NCBI GenBank assembly: GCA_015478945.1
Contig: JABUQX010061614.1
Coordinates: forward strand, 1 to 25,794
Origin: Trachelipus rathkii
Lineage: Eukaryota; Arthropoda; Malacostraca; Isopoda; Trachelipodidae
DNA: 25,794 bases
Direction of reading: 5' to 3'
In this document: positions 1 to 9,448 of the stretch, one piece after another
Layout of the letters: each line of letters begins with the position of its first letter
Position numbering within the stretch: position 1 is the stretch's first letter
Notes under the pieces: generated by a model
Databases searched by the model: none
Seen by the model: the letters and a program-made list of their open reading frames with translations, nothing else
Told to the model about the DNA's origin: nothing
Translations under genes and position numbers: made by a program

Positions 1-1100
1 TATTTTCAGATTTGAAATATGTGGTTTCATTGAAATGGTTAAAAAAGTTTGCATATGAGTTTTTAATGTGTTTTAAAGGTGTTTAAATTGTCGAAATATA
101 AAAGTTTCATATTTGGTGTTTTTGTATAATTATTTATTGTTGTTGAAAGACTGTTTTTAGAGATAGCAGATTTAAAGTTGTACATACAAGCTTTTAATTA
201 ATTTTCACATTTGAAGTTAAATTTTAAGTGATTTTTATTTTTTTGATTTCTTGGTAATTTTAAAATTTAGAGTTCTTAAAAAAAAGATTTATTGCCTTTT
301 GAAAAACTTTATCGTGTTTATTTAAATGCAATTTAAAAGTGGAATGGTGATTTTAATAGTTTTGATGTCTAGAATTGCCTTTTTTTAATGAATTTAATAT
401 TTGTTTTATTACAATATTATATATAGTTTTGAACTGTTTTAATAAAAGAATGTTAACTTTACATTACGCGTTTTTTCTTAAATTTTACATAGATCATAAT
501 CTTTAAAGTGGGTTTTTATAATATTTATTTGAAAGTTATTTAGTACTTCTATGAATTGAGTTTTTAAAGATGTTTTAGCCTTTGGGAAGCATTTGTTTAG
601 TGCAATTGTTGCTGCAACATTACTAAGCTTATAAATTTAAGTGACGTTTTTATGCTTTAATATTTGTTGTGTTATGATCTATCGGTTAGATTATTCATTA
701 GTTGTGAAAACCTGTTCTTTAGAATAATTCTTAACTTGTAGATTTTAACGTTTTTGGTTTAGTTTTTGAAGCGAGTACAAATTTGAAATTTAAAGTGAGA
801 TGAGAATTATAAACATGAAATTATTTGTTAAATGTGGTTCAAAAATTAAAAAAGATAAATTGATCTGGGTGCTAAAAGATATGGTGTTTTATTGAATCAT
901 GGCTTTTAAAGCGAAAAGAGATTTATTAATTGTTTTAGGTGTCTTAAATTGCGTTTTTTAATGAAATTTCATAGTTCTGTTTTTCTATCAGATTTTTTAT
1001 TCTTGTGTGTGAGAAAGTCTATGTGCAATGTACTTTGCATGAGTCGACGTTTTGAGTTGTTTAAAGATTATGCTTTTCTTAAATTTTTCAATTGAATAAT
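1..1100. other. T/G-rich non-coding DNA with recurrent TTTAAAG
   Basis: I see no credible gene here. The plus strand is rich in T and, among the rarer bases, in G. The word TTTAAAG occurs at 72, 171, 502, 563, 789, 905 and 1060, with one more at 1440. Its complement CTTTAAA shows only where it overlaps the palindrome at 501. Similar phrases such as TTTTTTAATGAA recur near 380 and 953, suggesting a very decayed tandem repeat or a long intron with strand-biased composition. No repeat unit can be aligned by eye over its full length. Confidence 0.5.
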
Positions 1101-1541
1101 ACTTTTAGTACGATTTTTCGAAATTGATGCAAGAAAGTTGTAGTTGTTCTTGATTGGTGAATAACCATACGGTACTTGGATATGTAAGCGAAGATAGTGT
1201 TTGTTTAGAATCTGTTGGAAGGAGACTACAAGAATAGCTAACGGAAGTAATATTTTTTACTTCTGCGCTGTTTAAACTTTGAATGCGCATGTATACTCAC
1301 ATATTAAAGTAAAATATTAGAAATTTTATTTTTGAAAACTTTGAAGATTCATAATTACTTTAATGTTATTTAACTTCTTTCATAGAAAATGTCTGTATGA
1401 TAAAATATTCTCTTGAAAAAGAATAATCATTAGATAAAATTTAAAGATCTGAATCAACACTCTATATTTACTTTCTAGCACCTACCTTTACACACCCTGT
1501 CAAATTTTTTACTTTCAGTTGGCCCACTTATTTCCAAATCT

Positions 1542-1832
1542 TCATATACATTGCACGAAGGCAAATTCAACAGATTTTGAAGACATATTCACTATAGAAA
1601 TTTCTTCAGTCCACTTACTCTTGTTTTTTTTGACCAACACTGATTGCAGCTTTTGAAATTGTTTTACACCTTTACGGTTTTCATTCCCTTTTCTTTTCCG
1701 CTTTTTTCTTGGGGTCTTTCTGGGCCCACAATGCTCTTCCGGTTCGCTTTTTTCTGTCTTTATTTCTCCCTTTGGCCTTACTTTGGTCTTTCTTGGGGCG
1801 AAATTTGTTCCCCCGGTCTTTTTCGCTGTTGA
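1542..1832 (-). other. Purine-rich open frame, possible exon, Lys/Arg-rich
   Basis: The minus strand is open for 96 codons from just after a TGA at 1833-1835 to a TGA at 1542-1544, with no ATG near its beginning. The predicted peptide is strongly basic, with a nuclear-localisation-like run PRKKRKRKG. A perfect 5' splice consensus GTAAGT lies inside it at 1618-1613, so a real exon could end at 1619. The case is weak: a purine-rich strand has few T residues and so few stop codons, which lengthens open frames by chance. No strong polypyrimidine acceptor is visible upstream. The opposite strand also holds a 62-codon hydrophobic frame at 1644-1832 that I regard as its shadow. No family is recognised. 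Confidence 0.22.
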
Positions 1833-2274
1833 TCACCTCTGTGTTTCTATTATTACCATATTACATAGCTCTGCATCAACAGTAGTAAGGTCGTATGATT
1901 CCAGAATTTAGATTTTTTTTTGCTTTTCTGTATGCTGCTTCGCGCATATCGTCAATATTAAGGAATAAATAGCTGTAATGACCCGGTAGATGTGTTGAAT
2001 CCTCCATGGTACACCTATTTATTATAAATGTAGTTCCGTGTCTTTTTTCGGGCGTTTGTTATCCCCTATGACCTGTTATCTTTACATTGCCATCTTTTTT
2101 CCCTATTTTGATTTTTTCTCTGCCTTGGTTATCTGTCCTTTTTGATGGTCTTTATGTGTTTTTTCTGTTCCTGTGTCTAGTCTGGACTTGTGATAATGGT
2201 ACTAGTCAGCATCAATGATGTCGTATGCTTTTCTTACCCAATTGCAAGTACCTTTACTTTCTTACGTAATAGTA
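1833..2274. other. Unassigned T-rich intergenic DNA
   Basis: No open frame, RNA gene or repeat can be supported here. The stretch is T-rich on the plus strand with scattered homopolymer T runs. Confidence 0.5.
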
Positions 2275-2462
2275 TATCGTATTTATAGTAAATAATTAAT
2301 AATACTCTATTAAAAGTATATAAGCTTTGGAGAGCCCATCGGGAGGCCTGAGTTACTACTATTTGATATATACTATATGATATATACTATATTATATTAT
2401 CAATGATAATGCGGACAATATAATATTAATATAATATATGAATATTTAATATAATTATAATA
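2275..2462. repeat. Degenerate (TA)n-type tract
   Basis: Short TATAT and ATAATA runs with occasional G or C interruptions make up an impure TA tract. A short non-repeat segment (about 2330-2358) is embedded in it. Confidence 0.7.
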
Positions 2463-2949
2463 ACTTCCTTCTAGACTTGACGTATACGTTATTTCGTTAC
2501 ATTTATTTTATAATCTTATTCTAGGTGCCTGGTTATGTCCGGTTCTGACAGCTTAGCAATGCGACATATAGACGATTTATTTCCCGGTTTTAAGCTTTTG
2601 TTTTTTTTCTTTTAATTCATGACTTTTCAGACGAGGCAACTCCACCTTGCCAGTAATACCTCACATTCTGTATAATCACCATACCAACTAGATATTGGTT
2701 TTAGCACAGCGCGTGTGAATTTAAGTGACTAATCTTGGCCTCAACTTCCAGATAGATCAAGCTTAGTGGGGGTTTTGTATGCGTGCGTTTGGGTTTATGA
2801 ACTGAAGTTTTGATATTATGATCTTTGGGTACTGGTCATTACCCCGCAGGCTGAGGAACTACTTTGGTGCTAGATTCCCAAAACTTTCTTTTTTGCTATA
2901 TGTCGAACCACCTTCTGAATGAGGCAACGCATGACTAGTCTCGTTAGAT
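2463..2949. other. Unassigned island between TA tracts
   Basis: Ordinary-composition DNA. A possible acceptor-like CCCCGCAG lies near 2843-2850, but no open exon with a good donor follows. Nothing else can be supported. Confidence 0.45.
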
Positions 2950-3165
2950 CCATATATATAATAATTTATTAGTATATATCTAATTATATATTACTTATAT
3001 ATTTTATTACTAGTTGTGTATATTATAATAACCAAGATTAGTCATGTATGATATATTTGTATTATAATAATATAATTATATATGATTATACTATATATAT
3101 ATATACGTATACTTTATTAATAGTAGTCCAAAATATAAAAAAATACGTTATATATATATATAAAC
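2950..3165. repeat. Degenerate (TA)n-type tract
   Basis: TATATA runs alternate with TAATA and single C or G interruptions. The tract ends just before a GC-richer island. Confidence 0.75.
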
Positions 3166-3478
3166 ACTTCTGCCCTGGCCCACCTTAGTCTGGGATTTTG
3201 GGTTCGCTTCTAAATTCGCACACCTTTACCACTCGCGTTCAGGAAGACTTGGCCTGGGGCCGCCACTTGGGCGGTTCCATTTCAGCTTTACGTCGGCATT
3301 AGAGGAATAAAAAATACTAAGAGAGCCATCGAGCATTCGCGGTAGGGGTTCGAGAGCGGGCGTTTGGGCATTCGCTTTATTCAGAGTTTCTGGAGGATGC
3401 TTTCGTATTGGTATCTTTTGAGAAATTGTGACTTCTGGTGCAAGTGGGGGAGGTGACATTGTCGAGTTTGAATCTATA
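3166..3478. other. GC-richer island with unrecognised minus frame
   Basis: This island stands out from the TA tracts on both sides by its normal base composition. On the minus strand an ATG-initiated 77-codon frame runs from 3459 to 3226. It is proline-rich at its N terminus, starting MSPPPLAPEV. I recognise no domain, and there are no flanking splice signals that would make it an exon. It may be an old transposon fragment that broke up, or was surrounded by, the repeat. A GGTTCGA word at 3347 resembles a Pol III B box but has no A box 40-50 bases upstream. Confidence 0.25.
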
Positions 3479-4165
3479 TTAAGTATACGTAGGTATTATA
3501 TTTATCTTAATATCTCTATATAATATATATATACTATAATATATATGATATATATATATGTTGATATATACTATATACTAGTATATGCCCTAGTATATAT
3601 ACATAGTAGCTCCTTTCCAATTTCTATCCAGGTAAATATATATATATTTTATTATATATATATATATATATACTATATTATATATATTATATATATATAT
3701 TAATATATGATATAATAATATATTATACTCTATATATTTATATTTTGTATATATTACCCTACTATATATAATAATATAGTATAGTTACATACTATATATT
3801 ATATAACTATACGTATATATATCTATAATATATACTATAATATCATATTATATTATAATATGATTTAGTTCTAAGTATAGTGGAACAAAATTACAGTATA
3901 TGATATACACGTGATATTATATATTCACTATAAATAATTCTTTAATATTATATGATAAATCTATATATATATACTATTATAATATTATATACTAATTACT
4001 ATATATATAATAATTATTATATTATTTATATGATATATTAGTATTATGTATTATTATATATATATATATATATATACTTAACTTATGTATATTATAGTAT
4101 ATATAATATATATACTAGCTGTAATATACTTAGGTGAGCTTTTTTATACTGTATATACCGGATAT
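3479..4165. repeat. Large degenerate (TA)n block
   Basis: Nearly 700 bases are built from TATATA, TACTA and ATAATA, with one short unique segment around 3600-3635. Interrupting bases are both C and G, unlike the block at 20.3-20.8 kb. Such sequence can fold into cruciforms and is a known source of assembly and alignment error. Confidence 0.85.
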
Positions 4166-4417
4166 TTATACATACATGTATGTATTGTGTGAGTCTTGTT
4201 CTCTTTGTTGGAACCAAACTCTAAAATCAGTTCTAGCGATATCTTAACCTCTCAACTATCTCTCTTCTCGGTTTTTCATCTTTTAGTTTTAGTGGACAAA
4301 GATTCATAAGATTACTCCAACACGCACTCTGTCTTCCTGCGCCCAAACCAGTTACACTAATTTGATTTTGCTCATATTTAGTTCGGTTCCCTTCGGAGTT
4401 TAACAAGTGTAAATAAC
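4166..4417. other. Unassigned island between TA blocks
   Basis: Normal-complexity DNA with a pyrimidine-rich plus strand around 4240-4290. No open frame or splice-bounded exon can be supported. Confidence 0.4.
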
Positions 4418-4455
4418 TATATATACTATATACTTATACTGATTATATACTATAT

Positions 4456-4488
<33 letters not shown>

Positions 4489-4672
4489 CTATATATTACT
4501 ATATATAAGTATATATATATACTATATATACTATATATATACTATATACCTATATTCAAGCCTATTATACTATTATATTATACTATATATAATACATACT
4601 ATATAATATATCTAGTATATATATATATATATCACTAATATAAATATATAATATTATTATTAAGATATATAA
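4418..4672. repeat. Degenerate (TA)n block
   Basis: TATATA and TACTATA runs dominate, including about 35 bases of nearly pure TA at about 4455-4488. It ends shortly upstream of the candidate exons. Confidence 0.8.
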
Positions 4673-4951
4673 GTTGTGCTCTACACCGGCGCATAGTCCC
4701 TAAACTCTACGATGGACTTTCCTAGTGCTAATTGTTGACCTTTATCCGTTATACAGGGAGCTTACTTCCATCACCTTTGATGGTATTCTTTATATACATG
4801 TGTTTATACGTTAGTTTTCATACAGCCTCTGGAAGTACAGTTATTCGGGATCCATGTATTATGTATAATAAATCTTGGTTTAAAATATTTAATATTTAAA
4901 TTTGCATTTCATCTGATCCATGATCATCGGCCGTCGACTTAACTCCTTCCC

Positions 4952-4985
4952 GAAGGCTTACTAACTGCTTTCTCTTTCGTGACAG
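4952..4985 (+). promoter_or_regulatory. Branch point, pyrimidine tract and 3' splice site
   Basis: TTACTAACTG is followed by a pyrimidine-rich run and GTGACAG. It matches the ideal metazoan/yeast branch-point consensus TACTAAC at a normal distance from the acceptor. This is the strongest single splice signal in the window and supports the exon beginning at 4986. Confidence 0.5.
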
Positions 4986-5587
4986 GAAAAGTATCTTATA
5001 TTTGTTTCAGCATTTCTTTTGGCTGACACACCAATCGCCATTATATTGTTTAATGCACGATTGATGGGAGCTTGGCAACAAATGCAAGTAGGTTATCTTG
5101 TATTGCGTTTGACTGTATTATCGTTGCATTTTTTGACTATACGTCAACTAATGCTTTTATATGTATTCACCTCTAAAGGATTGTGACCTAATATTTATGG
5201 TACAGTTTTCAGATTTAAGACAAGTTCCCTTCAACTTGACAGAAAGATTGGCCATCCATTTGGAAAATTTATTCATGCTTCAAACGGGTATGTGAAGAAT
5301 GTATATTCATATTGCTCGTTGCGTCATCACTCATTTTCCAATTGGGATCATGTTTCCGGCCTGCCAGTCGTGCTCGTTTCTCGATATTTGATATTTAAAC
5401 TTAAATAATAATAACATGGATCTCTTGCAACACTTGGAACTGAAACTTTAGTTTTAACTCTTTCATACATTCTCTTTCAGATGCGTATCTGGGGTGCATA
5501 ACCTTATTGCAAATCTGGAGCATAACTTCGTTCGAGCCTAAAGCTCAATTCGTCGCGTCTATCCCATCCCATTGTCATAGAAAGTAA
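4986..5587 (+). CDS. Candidate 3'-terminal exons of an unrecognised spliced gene
   Basis: Three short exons can be read in one frame. Exon 1 is 4986-5087 and follows a strong acceptor: branch point TACTAAC at about 4959, a pyrimidine tract, then GACAG. Its donor is CAA/GTAGGT. Exon 2 is 5206-5287, after GGTACAG, with donor CGG/GTATGT. Exon 3 starts at 5481 after a strong tract ending TCTTTCAG and stops at TAA 5585-5587. The joined frame is 96 codons. Exon 1 has only one open frame and encodes a hydrophobic stretch containing LIFVSAFLLADTPIAIILF. Exon 2 has an alternative acceptor at 5212, but in the phase set by exon 1 that gives an immediate stop unless a weaker donor at about 5092 is used. 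Exon 3 encodes DAYLGCITLLQIW near its start. No family is recognised. Upstream exons are not identified; they may lie beyond the TA blocks. Seen: the splice signals and frame. Inferred: that it is a host gene. Confidence 0.42.
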
Positions 5588-5677
5588 ACTGAAACTAAGT
5601 TCGCCAATCAAATGGAAACACTCCTCTAAACAAGTTGAATTAGTTGTTCACCATTATTTTTTGCATCAAGTCACATC

Positions 5678-5730
5678 AGCAACAATTATAATTCACCTTG
5701 CTTAACGTGTCACCATTTATAATTGTTGCT
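5678..5730. repeat. Inverted repeat, 14-bp arms, 25-base loop
   Basis: AGCAACAATTATAA at 5678-5691 is the exact reverse complement of 5717-5730. The arms can form a hairpin in DNA or RNA. It lies about 90 bases after the predicted stop codon, so it could be a 3' UTR stem or simply a small inverted duplication. Confidence 0.55.
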
Positions 5731-6158
5731 CAGAGGAATTTATTTTCCTCAATCAAGGATTTATTTATCTATTTTCTCAGTTGAACTGTTCCTCAGTTTG
5801 GGTATTTAATTTAAATATTTCTATTCAGTTCTGCCTGAATCATTGTTACTGACGAAGCTCAATAATTAGAGATCTTCGTCCTCTTGTATAATGCATCCGT
5901 GGGATAGACCCGCAGTCAATATCATGTAAAGTTTATATTAAATATTCTAGTCATCTCTTCTTTTATTTCCCCTCGTTCATAAGTAATTTACACACCCAGA
6001 AATAGTCGTTACTACAGTCCATAGTGGTTTTTCGAACAAAACTTATAGTCCCCCCTTTTGTTACCCCACCTTAGGGCAAGGTCTAATACCTGATTGAATC
6101 ATAATGAAAATGAAACAAATCGTGAGGTATCATACGGTAAAGTATGGAGTATTGAAGA

Positions 6159-6180
6159 GGGGGGGGGGGGGCAACCCCCC
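6159..6180 (+). repeat. G13 homopolymer followed by CAA and C6
   Basis: Thirteen G residues at 6159-6171 are followed by CAA and six C residues (6175-6180). The G run could form an intermolecular G-quadruplex or a G:C hairpin with the C6. Homopolymer length is error-prone in sequencing. Confidence 0.6.
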
Positions 6181-6889
6181 AATCACACACCCTTTTCTCA
6201 GTTTTTTAATTATCTAAAATTAAACAGTGTAAACTATATTCACCATGGAACAAGAAATCAACAAACGCCTTTCCTTTTTGAATGTAACTTCAATATAATG
6301 ACTTAATGGAAGTGTGAATTGAAATCATAAGTGGACTTATAATTAATTCACTCGTGATACATCTCTTTGCTTCAGCGTTCTTCAGTGTCAATTCTCTCTT
6401 TCTTTGCTGGGCTAACTAAATTAACTCTGGCTCCACTATCTTCATCTGAACGCACTTCATAGTGTGGTGTCTATGGACTCATTCAGAGTGACACAGACAT
6501 TTGATGAACAAATTCGGATTCGAGTCTGTCCAGCTGGCAATAGGGTTTATGTGGTATGACCATATTTCAATTGCAATCTTCATCTAAATCAGGCGACACA
6601 AGTGTTCCGTAGATAGGAATACTATAATATCTATTATTACGATACATTATTTACTTTTTCTTTTGCATATCTTATTTCTTTTGAGTCTTGAACAGATCCT
6701 TCTTCTTCAGGACGACTCAGTTTCGTGGAGTGTACGTTTAAAAGCTATTGATTGCGAGGCTACATCGGCTCATTCTCCCTTACGCTTACTACACTGGCCT
6801 CATAATAGATAAATTGGACACAGTCTATCTTTGTGTTCCTATGCATAATTTTACGGGGAGGAGTGAATCTGCATTAATACCTACTTCTG

Positions 6890-9159
6890 AGACCTTTCAT
6901 CCTTATGGTCAGGGTTTCTGCAAGTAATAATAGGCGACACAACGCTTCTTTATCAATCTCCAGAAAATGTTGATTTTTTCGAGGAGGTCCCTTGGGTGAT
7001 GTTTTCGGAGCATAACTGCTATAGCTATCTTAGGAAAATCAGTTCGCTTTGTGCTCAAATTATATTGATCTGTGTATTTCTGTGTGTGGTTCTAATATGA
7101 GCTTTGATACCGGGAATGAGGCTCCACAGGCCAAAGGACAAGCTCATTCTCTGGGTATTCATGGGGAGAGGATGGAGAGGGCATTATAAACCTGGCCTCA
7201 GACTCTGTCATGGCGCCGTTCGTTTCTTACAGTACTACAAATAATGCGAAAGAGTATATTGCAGCACTCTCACTCATCTGATTGGCTGGCCTTCTTCATG
7301 CCGATAAATAACAATAGGCTACACATTATATCGCCATTGGTCATCCAGTGTCAGAATGTGGGGTATTTGCCCTATAATTATTGGTACGAGTTTGAGAACG
7401 GTTATCATCATGTAGGGGACTGCGATGGTTGTCGCGGTAGTAACGACTACCATTAGAAGATTTCTGTGGGGGACTACGATTCGACGTATTCGATTATCGA
7501 TAGAAGTTATTTTGGGACTTTTGGGTATATTCTTTTCTTTTTAGAACATCCATCCAACTAGGAGACACGGTATCTATACGGATGACACAGTCTATTGTTT
7601 CATTTAACTCATCTCTGGGTTTATCAGTTTTTTTTATGATAAACCAATTTTACAACAAAATCATGTGAAGTTTGGGAAATTGAGTTGCGGAACGCTTTAT
7701 CAGTTTCAAGGGAATCAGCATAACTACAATTTTCTCCCAGGGAGTTATGCTGATGCCATCAAGTTCTTGCATTTTAATATACTTTCGTACACTTTTCTCG
7801 ATGTATGGGGGCAAACTACACAAAAAAGTGGTGCGCAGTGAGTCATGCTCACGCATATCAAAACCGCTGTAAGCTCTTCTAGCTAAACGCTCAAGTCTGA
7901 GAGCAAACCTGCGAGTACTTTCGCCTCTGTTCCTACGAGCAGAATGATAAGCTTGGAGCTTGTATTCATTCCTCCTTTTTTCTTCGTCGTGATACCATCT
8001 CTTCTTCTTCTGAGAAATAGTTTCTATCATTATTCGTAATTAATCTATACAGCTGCAAGAATCTACCTTCCAGTTGTCTACCCAATAGCCTTAACCATTG
8101 CTGAAGGGCATTAGGGTAGTGTAGAGAACAATATGCCTCAAAATCACCTAAGTATAAGGTAAGATCTTGATCAGCCTCATACTTGTACTTCCCCAGGTCT
8201 ACCACTTTCAGACATTGAGAGTTTTTGACTAATTGTGTTAGCAGGACAATAGCCTCTGTCAATAACTCTAGATGCTGCTTCATCTGGTGACCGGAAAACA
8301 TGGGACTATCAGTATGATCTAGTCTCTTTGAGGATTGTTGGGACTTGGGCTGTAGCAAAGGTCTGTACGATGGCTGTGTTAAGCGAGTATCATAATCTCT
8401 TCTATTTGGAAGCAATACATTTCGGGACAAATTCGACAGCTTGGGAATTAGATTATTCTGGATCGAAGAATGTTCCATTCCTGCACTCGACATCACGGGT
8501 GGATTATAGGATCCATTGGTATAAACATTAGGTTGGGAATTTAAAGGGAAATTTAATTGAGGGTTATTTACTTGGTCTTCCCGAATAAGACCTACATTAT
8601 GAACTGAAGTTGAACCAATTTCAGGTTTTATTCTATTAAGAAAGGTGGGTTGCTTCATCTCATAAGGAGCAATAGGGGAAACTACAGGCGAACCCAAATT
8701 GAGTAGTGACATTATGAACTAAGGAGGAGTTTGTGCCTTCAGGAAGCATCTGTCTTTGATTTAGTAAATAATCAGCAGGGGCAGTTGACTCTTGAGCATG
8801 TTGAGCCATTTTTTCTTCCACTGCTTTCTTATCCATCTTTAACCATTGCGCGAGGTTAGTTAGCACAGGTATAGATAATACCTCGTCAGGGGCTGCCATA
8901 GCCCCTCTTTCCTTATCATCATTTACATCAGCCTCTGGGTCAAGATCTGCGTGCATGCGCGCATCAGTATCATCAAATCTCTGCGGGGTTAATCCGTCAC
9001 TTCTACTCACCCTAGTTCTTGGGTTTTGGATGGGTCCATTTCTAGAGTTAGGTCCCTAGATGGATCTCTTGGTAAGTTCAAGTTCGCGTTATCTTGTGCC
9101 TCTAGAAAACTCAATAGAACTTTCTGGTTTGAGGTGGCAATATCTCGTTTTTCGGACAT
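6890..9159 (-). pseudogene. gag: Decayed Ty3/gypsy-type gag of an LTR retrotransposon
   Basis: The reading frame starts at ATG 9159 (MSEKRDIATS). It changes frame near 9050, near 8705, around 7995 and again near 7730. The first half (about 8950-8300) is polar, rich in Asn, Ser and Pro. The capsid-like part is recognisable: LGDFEAYCSLHY near 8160, then the basic block ESTRRFALRLERLARRAY near 7910-7850 and LRTTFLCSLPPYIEKSV near 7830, matching the layout of Retrotrans_gag domains. Beyond it is an Arg/Ser/Asn-rich linker to about 7300. At 6922-6890 lies a half zinc knuckle, C-x4-H-x4-S, with Ser (TCT) where Cys (TGT) is expected. Gag forms the particle and packages element RNA. No protease, reverse transcriptase or integrase follows on this strand within the window. 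The GAG identity rests on pattern recognition, not a database match. Confidence 0.7.
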
Positions 9160-9429
9160 ACTAGTTCTTACTTTACTCGTAACCACCCGAAAATATATAA
9201 AAAAAAAATTCTGTGTTTGGTAAACCAAAAAGAAGAAACTGTGAATCAGATATACGACAGAAATTTTTTTTTTTCAAAAACAAAAAAAGTACGATTCGTA
9301 ACTACCGTATCGAACCAGTTCAAAGAATAAGTTTGCAAAGTTAGCTCAGCGATGAGTGTTTAATGTGTAATGCTGTGATGTGTGAATCAAAGTCACAATC
9401 ATACGCAACTGATCGAACAGGAACACAGA
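9160..9429 (-). other. Putative leader between primer site and gag start
   Basis: The 270 bases between the primer-binding site and the gag ATG contain A-runs on the minus strand and no long frame. This is a normal place for the packaging leader of an LTR element. An alternative in-frame ATG at 9228 would extend gag by 23 residues. Confidence 0.4.
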
Positions 9430-9448
9430 GTCCCTGTTCGGGGGGCCA
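9430..9448 (-). other. Lys-tRNA-like primer-binding site
   Basis: Read on the minus strand the site is TGGCCCCCCGAACAGGGAC. It matches the Lys(UUU)-tRNA-type primer site TGGCGCCCGAACAGGGAC except for one added base and a C for G near the TGG. The plus strand shows the corresponding tRNA 3' end, including the terminal CCA at 9446-9448. It lies 270 bases upstream of the gag start, as expected. This fixes the 3' edge of the 5' LTR at about 9449. Confidence 0.65.

Larger units (their letters stand above)
5588..6889. other. Unassigned DNA between exons and gag remnant
   Basis: After the predicted stop codon the sequence would be 3' UTR, but no clear AATAAA signal was found nearby. It holds a 14-bp inverted repeat (5678-5730) and a G13 run (6159-6171). 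The distal part (about 6300-6890) may belong to the decayed LTR element on the minus strand, because gag-like sequence reaches to 6890. I could not find protease or polymerase motifs there. Confidence 0.4.

Noticed and set aside
1105..1290. 61-codon minus frame from ATG 1290
   Set aside because: Short, no recognised domain, no flanking splice or promoter signals, composition as expected by chance.
1644..1832. 62-codon hydrophobic plus-strand frame
   Set aside because: It is antisense to a purine-rich strand; Phe/Leu/Ser richness follows from T- and C-rich codons. No domain or splice support.
3347..3357. GGTTCGAGAGC as a tRNA B box
   Set aside because: No A-box-like sequence at 40-50 bases upstream and no tRNA stems.
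4741..4796. Possible extra exon upstream of the candidate gene (acceptor TTATACAG, about 26 bases)
   Set aside because: The donor GTATTC is weak and the piece is too short to judge, though its phase would fit.
6094..6306. Plus frame through the G13 run
   Set aside because: Length depends on the G homopolymer, no domain, no splice signals.
8328..8531. Plus frame opposite the gypsy-type gag
   Set aside because: Shadow of the gag reading frame on the other strand.
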